Shown: piece by piece, positions 1 through 7,771 of the stretch
How the letters are laid out: each line of letters starts with the position of its first letter
Numbering within the stretch: the stretch's first letter is position 1
Assembly (NCBI RefSeq): GCF_002899895.1
Contig: NZ_PPEI02000006.1
Span: 1-64,000, forward strand
DNA length: 64,000 nucleotides
Direction of reading: 5' to 3'
Source: Chryseobacterium oncorhynchi
GTDB lineage: Bacteria > Bacteroidota > Bacteroidia > Flavobacteriales > Weeksellaceae
Program-made: the position numbers and the translations under genes
Notes under the pieces: generated by a model
Databases searched by the model: none
What the model was told of the DNA's origin: nothing
What the model saw: only the letters and a program-made list of their open reading frames with translations

Positions 1-75
1 TTCCCATTCCGAACACAGAAGTTAAGCCCACCAGCGCCGATGGTACTGCTAACGCGGGAGAGTAGGCCGCCGCCA
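1..75 (+). rRNA. rrf: 5S ribosomal RNA, 3' part
   Basis: The window opens inside a 5S rRNA. The stretch carries the conserved CCGAACACAGAAGTTAAG segment of loop B/C and ends with the typical GGGAGAGTAGG and GCCGCCGCCA region. The 5' part lies outside the window, so this is a partial gene. By the usual 16S-23S-5S order, an rRNA operon probably extends to the left on the plus strand. The exact 3' end is uncertain by a few bases. Confidence 0.95.
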
Positions 76-92
76 GTTTTTATTTTATTTTT

Positions 93-127
93 AAAATCCT
101 TTATCATTACGATAAAGGATTTTTTTT
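93..127 (+). terminator. Rho-independent terminator of the rRNA operon
   Basis: AATCCTTTATC and GATAAAGGATT form a perfect stem around a five-base loop, followed by a run of T residues. It sits about 18 bases after the 5S gene. Confidence 0.9.
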
Positions 128-478
128 GTTATATACTTTGAGAGATATATATCTGGAATAGACTTAGATGCATCTCTAAACCCATACTACCCATTCCCAA
201 ACAAATCCAGTAAACACAAAACAACATACAACCCATCACTTATCACTTATTATATTGAAATGCTGTTCATTGAAGCCATATTAAGGTTATAATAAGGATA
301 AAATGATGTAGATTTTGCCTCTTACTGATTACTTTAAAATATTAATGAATATAAGCCATTTTAAAGCTCTATATTAGAGTAGATAAAGTAAATGATTAAT
401 ATTTAGAATTAGGACAATTTAAAAGGCTCTATAAGGATATTGGAATTTGGAAATTATTATGAGTAAGTTGGCATTTAC
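128..478. other. Intergenic stretch without recognised gene
   Basis: AT-rich sequence between the rRNA terminator and the peptide gene terminator. No start codon with a sensible reading frame, no tRNA and no strong hairpin was seen on either strand. Confidence 0.5.
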
Positions 479-505
479 TAAAAAACCACTCGGAAATGAG
501 TGGTT
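479..505 (-). terminator. Terminator of the small peptide gene
   Basis: On the minus strand AACCACTC, a six-base loop and GAGTGGTT are followed directly by T residues. It lies about 30 bases beyond the stop of the peptide gene at 534-698, so that gene appears to be its own transcription unit. Confidence 0.75.
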
Positions 506-533
506 GTCTTCTTAGGTAGTAATTAGTTCTATT

Positions 534-698
534 TTATATATCGTTGTTCATATCCGGACATTTGAAGTCATTACTACAAGTTGCACAAACTACAGTCCCA
601 TTGCAATAATACATACAGAATTCTGGTTCAGGAAGTTTAATTCCTGCTCCTGTAATACCTTTTAATTGATCTTTTCTTAGTTTTTTTAGATTTTTCAT
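534..698 (-). CDS. Bacteriocin-like leader peptide, Cys-rich (54 aa)
   Basis: A 54-residue reading frame with ATG start and TAA stop. The N-terminus MKNLKKLRKDQLKGITGAG is a double-glycine-like leader of the kind seen on bacteriocin-like peptides in Chryseobacterium (Lys-rich start, Leu-Lys-x-Ile, then small residues at the presumed cleavage point). The rest carries five cysteines at 28, 32, 38, 41 and 47. Two relatives with nearly the same leader lie at 24609 and 24804. It has its own terminator and sits next to the rRNA operon. No peptidase-transporter or modifying enzyme is nearby. Whether the peptide is antimicrobial, signalling or something else cannot be told from sequence. Confidence 0.8.
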   Translation of the reverse strand: MKNLKKLRKDQLKGITGAGIKLPEPEFCMYYCNGTVVCATCSNDFKCPDMNNDI

Positions 699-863
699 AT
701 TGATTTAATTAAAAATTTGATAGTAAAGTAAAATTAATCAAAATATTTTTAATTAAACTCAATCATTTGTTAGAATTAATGAAAATAAGAAATTTACATA
801 AAGGATAGAAGTAATATTCCTTTATATCTTATTCGAAGAATCTTTATAGATAGAATGAAGAGT

Positions 864-925
864 AAAAAAAATAGTCAATAATTAATATCATACTGTTGCC
901 AGTGCGATGATCAATTATTGACTAC
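864..925 (-). terminator. Hairpin terminator after the oxygenase gene
   Basis: TAGTCAATAATT and AATTATTGACTA pair, with inner ATCAT/ATGAT also able to pair. On the minus strand the stem runs into eight T residues. It lies just downstream of the gene ending at 940. Confidence 0.7.
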
Positions 926-939
926 TATGAATTAGTTTA

Positions 940-1890
940 TTATTTCTTAATTAAGCCCAGCTCAATAAGTCTTTCATGTAAGAATTCTCCTGCGGTTGTG
1001 TCTTCATACAATTTTGGGTTGTTTTCGTCTACACAATTGTCAAGAGCATTTAAAGACATTGCACTGATTGGGTGCATAAAGAAAGGAATTGAATACCTTG
1101 AAGTGGTCCACATCTCTCTTGGCGGGTTTACCACTCTGTGAATAGTAGATTTCAATTTGTTGTTGGTATGTCTTGAAAGCATATCTCCAACATTGATCAT
1201 CAATTCATCCGGTTCTGCAATTGCATCAATCCATTCCCCGTTGTGGTTCTGGACCTGAAGACCCTTACCTTGTGCTCCCATTAAAAGGGTAATAAGGTTG
1301 ATGTCTCCATGAGCAGCAGCTCTTACAGCATCATCCGGTTCTTCAGTGATTGGTGGATAGTGAATAGGTCTTAGAATTGAGTTTCCTTCAGCGATCTTAT
1401 CGTCAAAATAGAACTCATTTAATCCAAGGTGCAAAGCTAATGCTCTTAGAACATATTGTCCTGTTTTTTCAAGCATTTGGAAAGCCTCTTTACCTACCTC
1501 GTTGAACTTTGGAAGTTCGTCAACGATTACATTGTCTGGGTACTCAGCTTTGTATTTTGAATCATCAGACACATACTGTCCAAAGTGCCAAAATTCTTTT
1601 AGGTCTCCTTTTTTAAAACCTTTTGCAGTCTCTTTACCAAATCCTACATAACCTCTTTGTCCACCAATTCCTGGAATCTCATACTTCTTTTTCGTTTCCA
1701 CTGGTTGTTCAAAAAAGTTTTTTACCTCTCCATACAAATCATCTACAAGGTTGTCATCAAGAAAGTGGCCTTTTAAGGCTACAAAACCAATTTCTTCATA
1801 AGCTTTTCCGATTTCATTTACAAATTTCTGTTTGCGTTCCGGGTTGTCCGAAAGGAAATCACGCAGGTCTACACTAGGTATTTTATCCAT
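940..1890 (-). CDS. Isopenicillin N synthase-like 2OG-Fe(II) dioxygenase
   Basis: A 316-residue protein of the isopenicillin N synthase / 2-oxoglutarate and Fe(II)-dependent oxygenase family. The N-terminal DIOX_N-like part (about 1-125) begins IPSVDLRDF. The double-stranded beta-helix core carries the metal triad as HGD (about residue 195) and the distal His in TIHRVVNPP, and the co-substrate Arg in RYSIPFF. The length fits the family. A -7 box at 1911-1918 supports the chosen ATG. It is a single gene with its own terminator and is divergent from menD. The substrate cannot be read from the sequence; it is not necessarily linked to beta-lactam synthesis. Confidence 0.85.
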   Translation of the reverse strand: MDKIPSVDLRDFLSDNPERKQKFVNEIGKAYEEIGFVALKGHFLDDNLVDDLYGEVKNFFEQPVETKKKYEIPGIGGQRGYVGFGKETAKGFKKGDLKEFWHFGQYVSDDSKYKAEYPDNVIVDELPKFNEVGKEAFQMLEKTGQYVLRALALHLGLNEFYFDDKIAEGNSILRPIHYPPITEEPDDAVRAAAHGDINLITLLMGAQGKGLQVQNHNGEWIDAIAEPDELMINVGDMLSRHTNNKLKSTIHRVVNPPREMWTTSRYSIPFFMHPISAMSLNALDNCVDENNPKLYEDTTAGEFLHERLIELGLIKK

Positions 1891-1910
1891 TTTTAGAAAT
1901 TTACGAATAG

Positions 1911-1918
1911 CAAAATTA
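1911..1918 (-). promoter_or_regulatory. -7 promoter box of the oxygenase gene
   Basis: TAATTTTG on the minus strand matches the Bacteroidota -7 consensus TAnnTTTG and lies about 20 bases before the ATG at 1890. Confidence 0.6.
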
Positions 1919-1962
1919 CATTTTTTTTAATTTAAATGATTTTAAAATCATTATTTATAAGT

Positions 1963-1970
1963 TAAATTTG
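1963..1970 (+). promoter_or_regulatory. -7 promoter box of menD
   Basis: TAAATTTG ends five bases before the menD ATG, so the transcript would be leaderless or nearly so if this box is used. Confidence 0.55.
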
Positions 1971-1974
1971 CTGT

Positions 1975-3651
1975 ATGAAAAAATATTCTTCCAAGAGAAG
2001 TATCCAAATACTTGCACATCTTCTTCAGCAGTATGGAATTGCAGACATTGTAATTTCACCGGGATCAAGGAATGCTCCTTTGGCGATTCACTTTTCAGAA
2101 GTGGATAGTTTTAACTGTTATAGCATTGTGGATGAAAGAAGTGCTGCTTTCGTTGCAATAGGAATGGCAAAAAGTGAAAAAAAACCGGTAGCAATTACAT
2201 GTACAAGCGGATCAGCGGTAGTTAATTACTATCCTGCTGTTACAGAAGCATTTTACCAGAATATTCCACTTTTAGTGCTTACAGCAGACAGGCCAACGGA
2301 TTTTGTCGATATTTTTGATGGTCAGACGATCAGGCAGAAGGATGTTTTTCATCAGCACTCTTATGGGGATTTTCAGCTTTTGGAAGATAGTAAGGAGAAT
2401 GCAGAAGATATTAATTTTGATACGATTAAAAAGGCTATCGAGCTTTGCTTTGAAAAGCAGGGACCGGTACATATCAATATACCACTGGAAGAACCCTTGT
2501 ATGAATTGGTTTCAGAGCTTCCTTCCTTCCCTACCGTTGAAAAAACGATCAGACATAAAGATTATGAGGTTCCATCCAATTTGATTGCAGAATGGCATAC
2601 CTCCCAGAGAATTATGATATTGGTGGGAACCAGAGATTATAGTCCTGAATTGGAAAATCAATTGACGCAATTGGTGAAAAACCATTCAGTGGTTGTACTA
2701 AGTGAAGCAAACTCCAATCTTTATCACGAAAAGTTTTTCAGACATATAGACCGTTATATTTTCAATTTTACAGAAGAGGATTATAAAACATATGCTCCGG
2801 ACCTGTTGATTACAGTTGGGCAGAATGTGGTTTCCAAAAAGGTTAAACAGTTTCTTAGAAGTGCCCGACCAAAGCAACACTGGCATTTGGACGAAATTTG
2901 GCAACCTGATACTTATTTTTCATTAACAGAGAAAGTAGAAGTAAAACCTGAAGTTTTCTTCTCCAAATTATTGAAATTTATTAATCTGGAGCCTAGACCT
3001 TATTTTAACCTTTGGGATGTACTAAGAGATAAAAAAGATGCTAAACATCAGCAGTTTTTAAATACTGTTGAGTTTTCAGATTTTTATTTTTTCAATAAAG
3101 CATCACAGACGGTTCCTGAAAATTATAATATTCATTTTGCCAACTCTTCTGCTATCAGATATGCACAGTTGTTTGATTTTGGTAAAAGAAAAATGTATTG
3201 TAACCGTGGAACGAGTGGAATTGACGGTTCCACATCTACAGCAATGGGCTTTGCAATCAAAAATGCAAATCCTACTTTACTGATTACGGGTGACCTAAGC
3301 TTCTTTTATGATATCAATGGTCTTTGGAACCAATATATTCCTCCATTTGTGAGGATTATCATCTTTAATAATGGAGAAGGTAATATCTTTAAAATCATTC
3401 CGGGGCCAGGAAATGCAAATCCCAATACACTAGATGAGTTTATCGCTACAAAGCACCGCAAAAATGCTGAACACTTGGCAAAACATTTCGGGTTTTCTTA
3501 CATTAGAGTAGAAGATGATTTAACTTTAGACAGAGTACTGGAGAATTTTTTCAAGCCAGATGCACTACCAAAAATTTTGGAAGTCAATACATACGGAAAG
3601 AATAGTGCAGATGTGCAGAAAGCTTACTTTAACTTTATGAAAGAGAATTAA
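1975..3651 (+). CDS. menD: SEPHCHC synthase (menaquinone biosynthesis)
   Basis: MenD, the thiamine-diphosphate enzyme that joins isochorismate and 2-oxoglutarate to give SEPHCHC, the first committed step of menaquinone synthesis in the cytoplasm. At 558 residues it has full family length. The N-terminal Pyr domain shows SPGSRNAPLA (about 28-37) and the VDERSAAFVAIGMA segment with the TPP-activating Glu. The C-terminal PP domain shows GDLSFFYDINGLWN (about 434-447), which binds Mg-TPP. The ATG at 1975 is supported by family-like N-terminal spacing and by a promoter box ending five bases upstream. Menaquinone is the usual quinone of flavobacteria, and poxB in this window would reduce it. Confidence 0.97.
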   Translation: MKKYSSKRSIQILAHLLQQYGIADIVISPGSRNAPLAIHFSEVDSFNCYSIVDERSAAFVAIGMAKSEKKPVAITCTSGSAVVNYYPAVTEAFYQNIPLLVLTADRPTDFVDIFDGQTIRQKDVFHQHSYGDFQLLEDSKENAEDINFDTIKKAIELCFEKQGPVHINIPLEEPLYELVSELPSFPTVEKTIRHKDYEVPSNLIAEWHTSQRIMILVGTRDYSPELENQLTQLVKNHSVVVLSEANSNLYHEKFFRHIDRYIFNFTEEDYKTYAPDLLITVGQNVVSKKVKQFLRSARPKQHWHLDEIWQPDTYFSLTEKVEVKPEVFFSKLLKFINLEPRPYFNLWDVLRDKKDAKHQQFLNTVEFSDFYFFNKASQTVPENYNIHFANSSAIRYAQLFDFGKRKMYCNRGTSGIDGSTSTAMGFAIKNANPTLLITGDLSFFYDINGLWNQYIPPFVRIIIFNNGEGNIFKIIPGPGNANPNTLDEFIATKHRKNAEHLAKHFGFSYIRVEDDLTLDRVLENFFKPDALPKILEVNTYGKNSADVQKAYFNFMKEN

Positions 3652-3655
3652 TGTT

Positions 3656-3663
3656 TATCTTTG
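3656..3663 (+). promoter_or_regulatory. -7 promoter box of the GLUG protein gene
   Basis: TATCTTTG, 24 bases before the ATG at 3688. It overlaps a possible TTG start at 3661, which argues for the ATG. Confidence 0.6.
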
Positions 3664-3687
3664 GGCTTTTATTTTTTAAAGCTAACC

Positions 3688-5337
3688 ATGAATAAATTTT
3701 ATTTTCTTTTATTAAGCATAGTAAGTACATTATGCCTTGCTCAAAATTACTCAGGCGGTTCAGGTACTGCAATTGATCCCTACAAAATTTCCACTCTTGA
3801 AGACTTAAAATATTTAAGTGAACATTCATCGGAATTGGGTAAAAACTTTATACAGACATTAGATATAGATGCTTCTGCCACCGCAACATGGGATTTTAAC
3901 AGAGGATTCTATACTATTGGAGGATCGAATTCATTTTATGGAACTTATGACGGAGGGGGCTATAAAATTATTGGCATGGTGGTTAATAGATCTTCAAATA
4001 TGTATGGAGGGATGTTTGCCTCATTGTCATCTTCCGGAACTCTTAAAAACATAAATTTAGTAGGAGGTTCTTTTTATGCAGATATGTATGTTGGTAGTTT
4101 GGCAGGAGAAACTCTTGGTAAGGTTATCAATTGTAGCTCATCAGCAAATGTAAAGGCAAGTAAATATGGAGGAGGGCTTATTGCAGTTATTAAAGGTGGT
4201 ATTAGTAATTGTCATGCAACCGGAAAAGTTGAGGCAGGATCTACTGCTGGTGGTTTAGCCGCATCAGCTGGAGGTGGGGTTATTTCAAATTGCTATGCAA
4301 CCGGTAATGTATCAGGTAGCGGTGCAGGAGGACTGTTGGGAGGATCCTCAAGTAACGTAATCAATTGTTATGCAACGGGAAATGTGTCAGGTAGCGGTTC
4401 AGTAGGAGGTCTCATTGGGAGTGCATCAAAGTTGGTTTCAGATTCTTATGCAACTGGAAATGTTTTTGGAGATCATGCAGGAGGTTTAATTGGGTGGATG
4501 TTTGATGATGTTACAAAATGTTATGCTACAGGAAATGTTAAGGGATTTGCGCTAGGAGGAGGATCCGTAGGTGGATTGGTTGGAATTATAGGCCACGGAT
4601 TTGGTTCCGGCTCTTTTTCAAGTATTAGTCTTTCTTATTCGACTGGGACAGTCTCTGGAAATGGAGTTAAAGGAGGAATATTAGGACAATCAAACACCAG
4701 ACAGATCATTAGTATTTCTAACAGTTATTCGAGAAGTAATATGCCAGAGGGAGGATCTGGACTTGTAGGTTCTTTTGGGCAAAGTGGATCGTCTATAACA
4801 AGAAGTTATGCGACCGGGCAATTAGGAGGGAATACTACTAATGGAGGTTTGCTGGGCTCAGGAATGGGAACAATATATGATAGAGCATATTGGGATTATG
4901 AAACTACTGGATCACAGATTGCAGATGCTTCAGGCTGGACATCAACAGATGGAGCCAGAGCAACCCAGGCTATGAAAATTCAAAGCACATTTGTTAACTG
5001 GGATTTTGCCAGTATATGGAGTATAGATCCACTAATTAATGACGGCTATCCCTATTTGAAATCAAATTCAGGTACTTTATCTACAAATGAAAAAGTTATT
5101 AATTCTGTTGCTGAAGTGAAAATATATCCAATACCTGCTAATAATCATGTTTATATATCATCAGAAGCTTCTGTTTTAAAGTATACTGTTTCTGATATGC
5201 AGGGAAGATTAATGAATGAAGGATTTCCAAATTCAAAAAAGTTTGATGTAGATATTAGTTATCTAAATAAAGGGGTGTATTTTATAAATCTTGTATATTC
5301 AAATGGAAATGATTCCAAAAAGATTATCAGAAATTAA
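3688..5337 (+). CDS. Secreted GLUG-repeat protein with type IX sorting tail
   Basis: A 549-residue secreted protein. The N-terminus is a Sec signal peptide ending near LCLAQ. Residues about 70-400 are Gly/Ser-rich repeats of the GLUG type, with units such as CYATGNVSG and AGGLLG recurring roughly every 25-30 residues and forming a predicted beta-helix. The last ~75 residues (VKIYPIPANN to SKKIIRN) match the type IX secretion C-terminal sorting domain, so the protein should be exported and attached outside the cell. An upstream in-frame TTG at 3661 was not used because it lies in the promoter box. Likely role: adhesion or surface structure, by inference only. The gene ends four bases before the convergent pabC stop with no visible terminator. 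Confidence 0.85.
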   Translation: MNKFYFLLLSIVSTLCLAQNYSGGSGTAIDPYKISTLEDLKYLSEHSSELGKNFIQTLDIDASATATWDFNRGFYTIGGSNSFYGTYDGGGYKIIGMVVNRSSNMYGGMFASLSSSGTLKNINLVGGSFYADMYVGSLAGETLGKVINCSSSANVKASKYGGGLIAVIKGGISNCHATGKVEAGSTAGGLAASAGGGVISNCYATGNVSGSGAGGLLGGSSSNVINCYATGNVSGSGSVGGLIGSASKLVSDSYATGNVFGDHAGGLIGWMFDDVTKCYATGNVKGFALGGGSVGGLVGIIGHGFGSGSFSSISLSYSTGTVSGNGVKGGILGQSNTRQIISISNSYSRSNMPEGGSGLVGSFGQSGSSITRSYATGQLGGNTTNGGLLGSGMGTIYDRAYWDYETTGSQIADASGWTSTDGARATQAMKIQSTFVNWDFASIWSIDPLINDGYPYLKSNSGTLSTNEKVINSVAEVKIYPIPANNHVYISSEASVLKYTVSDMQGRLMNEGFPNSKKFDVDISYLNKGVYFINLVYSNGNDSKKIIRN

Positions 5338-5341
5338 GTTG

Positions 5342-5968
5342 TTATAAATCTAAATATTCTTCATTCCCCGGCAGATTAATAATTCTGTCAATAGGATAAA
5401 TAAACATATCATCAAAATCATTTAAGGCGTTGATGAGTTGAAAGTGGCTGAATTGCTTTATATTCTGTAAGGTAATTTCAGCCTCTTTTATTTTTTTCTG
5501 TTTTAAAAGTTGCTGCCTTTGCACTCCATTTAAAAGATAAGTAGTAGGAGTAAACCATTCCTTGCCTTTTAAGAATAAAAGATTGGAAAATGAAGTATCA
5601 GTAATATGATTGTTTTTTACAATGATAATTTCCTCAGCCTTAGACTTCATTTTCATTTTATCCAGCTCCTTACGGTCTTCAAACTTGAAAGAATAATCGA
5701 AGCTGTTATTTTCTACCAGCTGAAAATCGTGTATTTCCGGGATAGCATAGGGAATCATTTGAGTTCTTATCCTTTTATCCAGATCATAGGAAACTCTTAA
5801 CTTAAAAAGTCCGTCTTCATCATGTTGTAGATTTTTGTAGATTTTGGATAGGTCAATAGAGTCTTCTTTTCCAAAATTGGAAAATGTTTGATTGACACGT
5901 TTCTGATGGAGTTCTAATAGAAAAATCTCCTGATCTTCTACCTTAATGCTTTCAATGAATTGGGACAT
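5342..5968 (-). CDS. pabC: Aminotransferase class IV (aminodeoxychorismate lyase-like)
   Basis: A 208-residue class IV PLP enzyme, probably 4-amino-4-deoxychorismate lyase releasing 4-aminobenzoate for folate. The ending VNxxxDxxDMFIYPIDRII and the segment NNHITDTSFSNLLFLKGKEWFTPTTYLLNGVQRQQLL resemble the conserved E/D-x-S-xx-N and TP-x-xx-LL-G-x-xR region of the family; the lysine KMKSKAEEI is a candidate PLP Lys. It is shorter than classical PabC (about 270 aa). Its start lies inside the pabB end (17-base overlap), which indicates translational coupling and supports the assignment. Confidence 0.75.
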   Translation of the reverse strand: MSQFIESIKVEDQEIFLLELHQKRVNQTFSNFGKEDSIDLSKIYKNLQHDEDGLFKLRVSYDLDKRIRTQMIPYAIPEIHDFQLVENNSFDYSFKFEDRKELDKMKMKSKAEEIIIVKNNHITDTSFSNLLFLKGKEWFTPTTYLLNGVQRQQLLKQKKIKEAEITLQNIKQFSHFQLINALNDFDDMFIYPIDRIINLPGNEEYLDL

Positions 5969-6920
5969 AGATTTTATTTTTCATTTCCTGATATTCGTCT
6001 TCTAATTTACTCATGTGCGTTATACCGCCTCCGCTTTTGAAATAAAGCTTATCGCCCTCTTTTTCTATAAAGCGTATCATTACACAGCTGTCTACGTTTT
6101 TACCATCAAACCAGCCACAAACTCCTGTATAGTATCCTCTGTCATATCCTTCTGCATCCAAAATTATTTCCAGTGTTTTGGGTTTTGGAGCACCCAAAAT
6201 AGAACCGGCAGGAAGAAGCTTTCGCATAATACTTCCTATTTTTCCATCAAATTCAGGTTTTACAACTCCTGAAATTTCAGAACTCATCGCATAAAGATCC
6301 TTTTGCCTCGTTTTGATGAAGTCAATTTGTTGAAATTGTTCAACATGTACGTCATCTGCTACCATGCTCAAATCATTGCGAAGGAGATCTACAACGGTAT
6401 AATGCTCTGCTTTTTCTTTTTTGTCATTCTTCAAAATCTCAGCTGCATTTTCCAGCGAGGCATCAATGGTACCTTTCATAGGATAGGTTAAGATTTTGTT
6501 GTCTATAATCTTCACAAAAGTTTCAGGAGAAAAAAATACAAAAAAATCTTTATAAAAAACTTTATACTTGGCATCTGAGTGATAAAAAATTTCTTTAAGG
6601 TCCAAATTGGTCTCAATTTCAGTTTTCCGGGTATAATTTACAAGATATGAATTTCCCAGACGAATATTTTTTTGAACCTTATCAAAGCCTGTTTTGAAGC
6701 TTTCTAAGGTCTCCGGAAAGGATTTCCATACTATTTTTTTATTTAATTCAGGTACGTTTTTTATGGTTGAAAAGTTCTGAAAATCAATGACTAAACCTGA
6801 TTTTTCAATTTCGTTTTCCGGATAGACTTCTACATTTTCTGAAAGGAAATCGATAACGAAAAAATAGGGAACTTTCTTAAGAGAAAGCTCGTCCATTTCT
6901 ATAAATTTTTGATGATTCAT
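5952..6920 (-). CDS. pabB: Aminodeoxychorismate synthase component I
   Basis: Chorismate-binding enzyme that aminates chorismate to 4-amino-4-deoxychorismate for folate synthesis. About 322 residues, a compact form that lacks much of the N-terminal domain of E. coli PabB. The chorismate-binding signature is clear: YPMKGTIDAS, VDLLRNDLSMVA, GKIGSIMRKLLPAGSILGAPK, GYYTGVCGWFDG and IRFIEKEGDKLYFKSGGGIT. The start at 6920 is preferred over an ATG at 6929 because the -7 box at 6934-6941 puts the transcript start close to 6928. The amidotransferase subunit PabA is not in the window. Operon with the overlapping pabC. Confidence 0.88.
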   Translation of the reverse strand: MNHQKFIEMDELSLKKVPYFFVIDFLSENVEVYPENEIEKSGLVIDFQNFSTIKNVPELNKKIVWKSFPETLESFKTGFDKVQKNIRLGNSYLVNYTRKTEIETNLDLKEIFYHSDAKYKVFYKDFFVFFSPETFVKIIDNKILTYPMKGTIDASLENAAEILKNDKKEKAEHYTVVDLLRNDLSMVADDVHVEQFQQIDFIKTRQKDLYAMSSEISGVVKPEFDGKIGSIMRKLLPAGSILGAPKPKTLEIILDAEGYDRGYYTGVCGWFDGKNVDSCVMIRFIEKEGDKLYFKSGGGITHMSKLEDEYQEMKNKIYVPIH

Positions 6921-6933
6921 TGAAAACATTCAG

Positions 6934-6941
6934 CAAAAATA
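6934..6941 (-). promoter_or_regulatory. -7 promoter box of pabB-pabC
   Basis: TATTTTTG on the minus strand, 14 bases before the ATG at 6920. Confidence 0.6.
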
Positions 6942-6953
6942 ATTATTGATGTT

Positions 6954-6961
6954 TACTTTTG
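6954..6961 (+). promoter_or_regulatory. -7 promoter box of the membrane protein gene at 6974
   Basis: TACTTTTG, 13 bases before the ATG at 6974; it shares a very short divergent intergenic region with the pabB promoter. Confidence 0.6.
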
Positions 6962-6973
6962 CATAAAATTTTT

Positions 6974-7699
6974 ATGATGCAGAGCAAATATCCTCAGAAA
7001 CCGGGAATAGATTTTATACTGAAGCAGGCTTTTTATTATTGGAATAAGACATTAGTTTTCCAGTTAATGTTTTCAATAATCTTTTTTGGAATATTTCTTA
7101 CTTCCCTGTATTTCTTCGGAGTCAAATATGAAATATGGGAACAAAATCAAGTTTTAACAGAAGCGCTTAACGAAGGCACGAAAGCCTATATGGAAAAAAT
7201 ATCCCAATTAAGTGCGACAGAGAATTATCAAATGTTTACACTGGCGATCTGGGGAACTACAGCATTTTTGTATCCATTAAATCTTGGATTGTTTCAAATA
7301 TTCAGAAAAATTGATCTTCAGGAAAAGATTGTACTGGGAGATCTGTTTGTAGGATATAACGGATTAAACTTTTTTAAGTATCTGGGGTATTACCTTTTCT
7401 GGTTTATGATTTACAGACTGACGGTTCCGACTGTATTATTGGCTGTGATTTGGGTGGCGATGACTGTATTTGTAGCACCATTGATGTTTTTTACCGATAA
7501 AAGAATATTCGAGGCCATTTCTTTAAATTTTAAGGCACTTAAGATGTACTTTATAGAAATAATGGTATGTGTATTTGTAGCTGTCCTGTTTAAGTATTTG
7601 GGCTTTACCCTGTTTTTAGTAGGTGGATTATTTACATTTCCTTTCTGGAATGCTATGATCTATTCATTATATAAAACTGTTTTTTCGGAGAAAAAGTAA
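6974..7699 (+). CDS. Integral membrane protein, conserved, unknown function
   Basis: About 241 residues with roughly five to six hydrophobic helices (for example around LMFSIIFFGIFLTSLYFFG, a central AIWGTTAFLYPLNLG and a final VGGLFTFPFWNAMIYS). It shares an organisation with the next protein (7772-8503) and with the one at 45965-46666: an F/LxxGY-type cytoplasmic segment (LFVGYNGLNFFKYL), then paired helices and a loop with conserved ALxxxFKALK. The promoter box at 6954 rules out the TTG at 6959 as start. Proteins of this kind are sometimes mislabelled as beta-carotene monooxygenases; nothing here supports an enzymatic role. Confidence 0.7.
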   Translation: MMQSKYPQKPGIDFILKQAFYYWNKTLVFQLMFSIIFFGIFLTSLYFFGVKYEIWEQNQVLTEALNEGTKAYMEKISQLSATENYQMFTLAIWGTTAFLYPLNLGLFQIFRKIDLQEKIVLGDLFVGYNGLNFFKYLGYYLFWFMIYRLTVPTVLLAVIWVAMTVFVAPLMFFTDKRIFEAISLNFKALKMYFIEIMVCVFVAVLFKYLGFTLFLVGGLFTFPFWNAMIYSLYKTVFSEKK

Positions 7700-7739
7700 A
7701 TTTCAACGATGTTTAATGTGTTGTTTTATCAAAAAAAGT

Positions 7740-7747
7740 TAAATTTG
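7740..7747 (+). promoter_or_regulatory. -7 promoter box of the gene at 7772
   Basis: TAAATTTG, 24 bases before the ATG, indicating that the second membrane protein has its own promoter. Confidence 0.5.
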
Positions 7748-7771
7748 GTAAAATCATAAAATATTTAAACT

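Noticed and set aside
3661-3687. TTG start giving a longer GLUG protein
   Set aside because: The codon lies in the -7 box and the extra residues would spoil the signal peptide.
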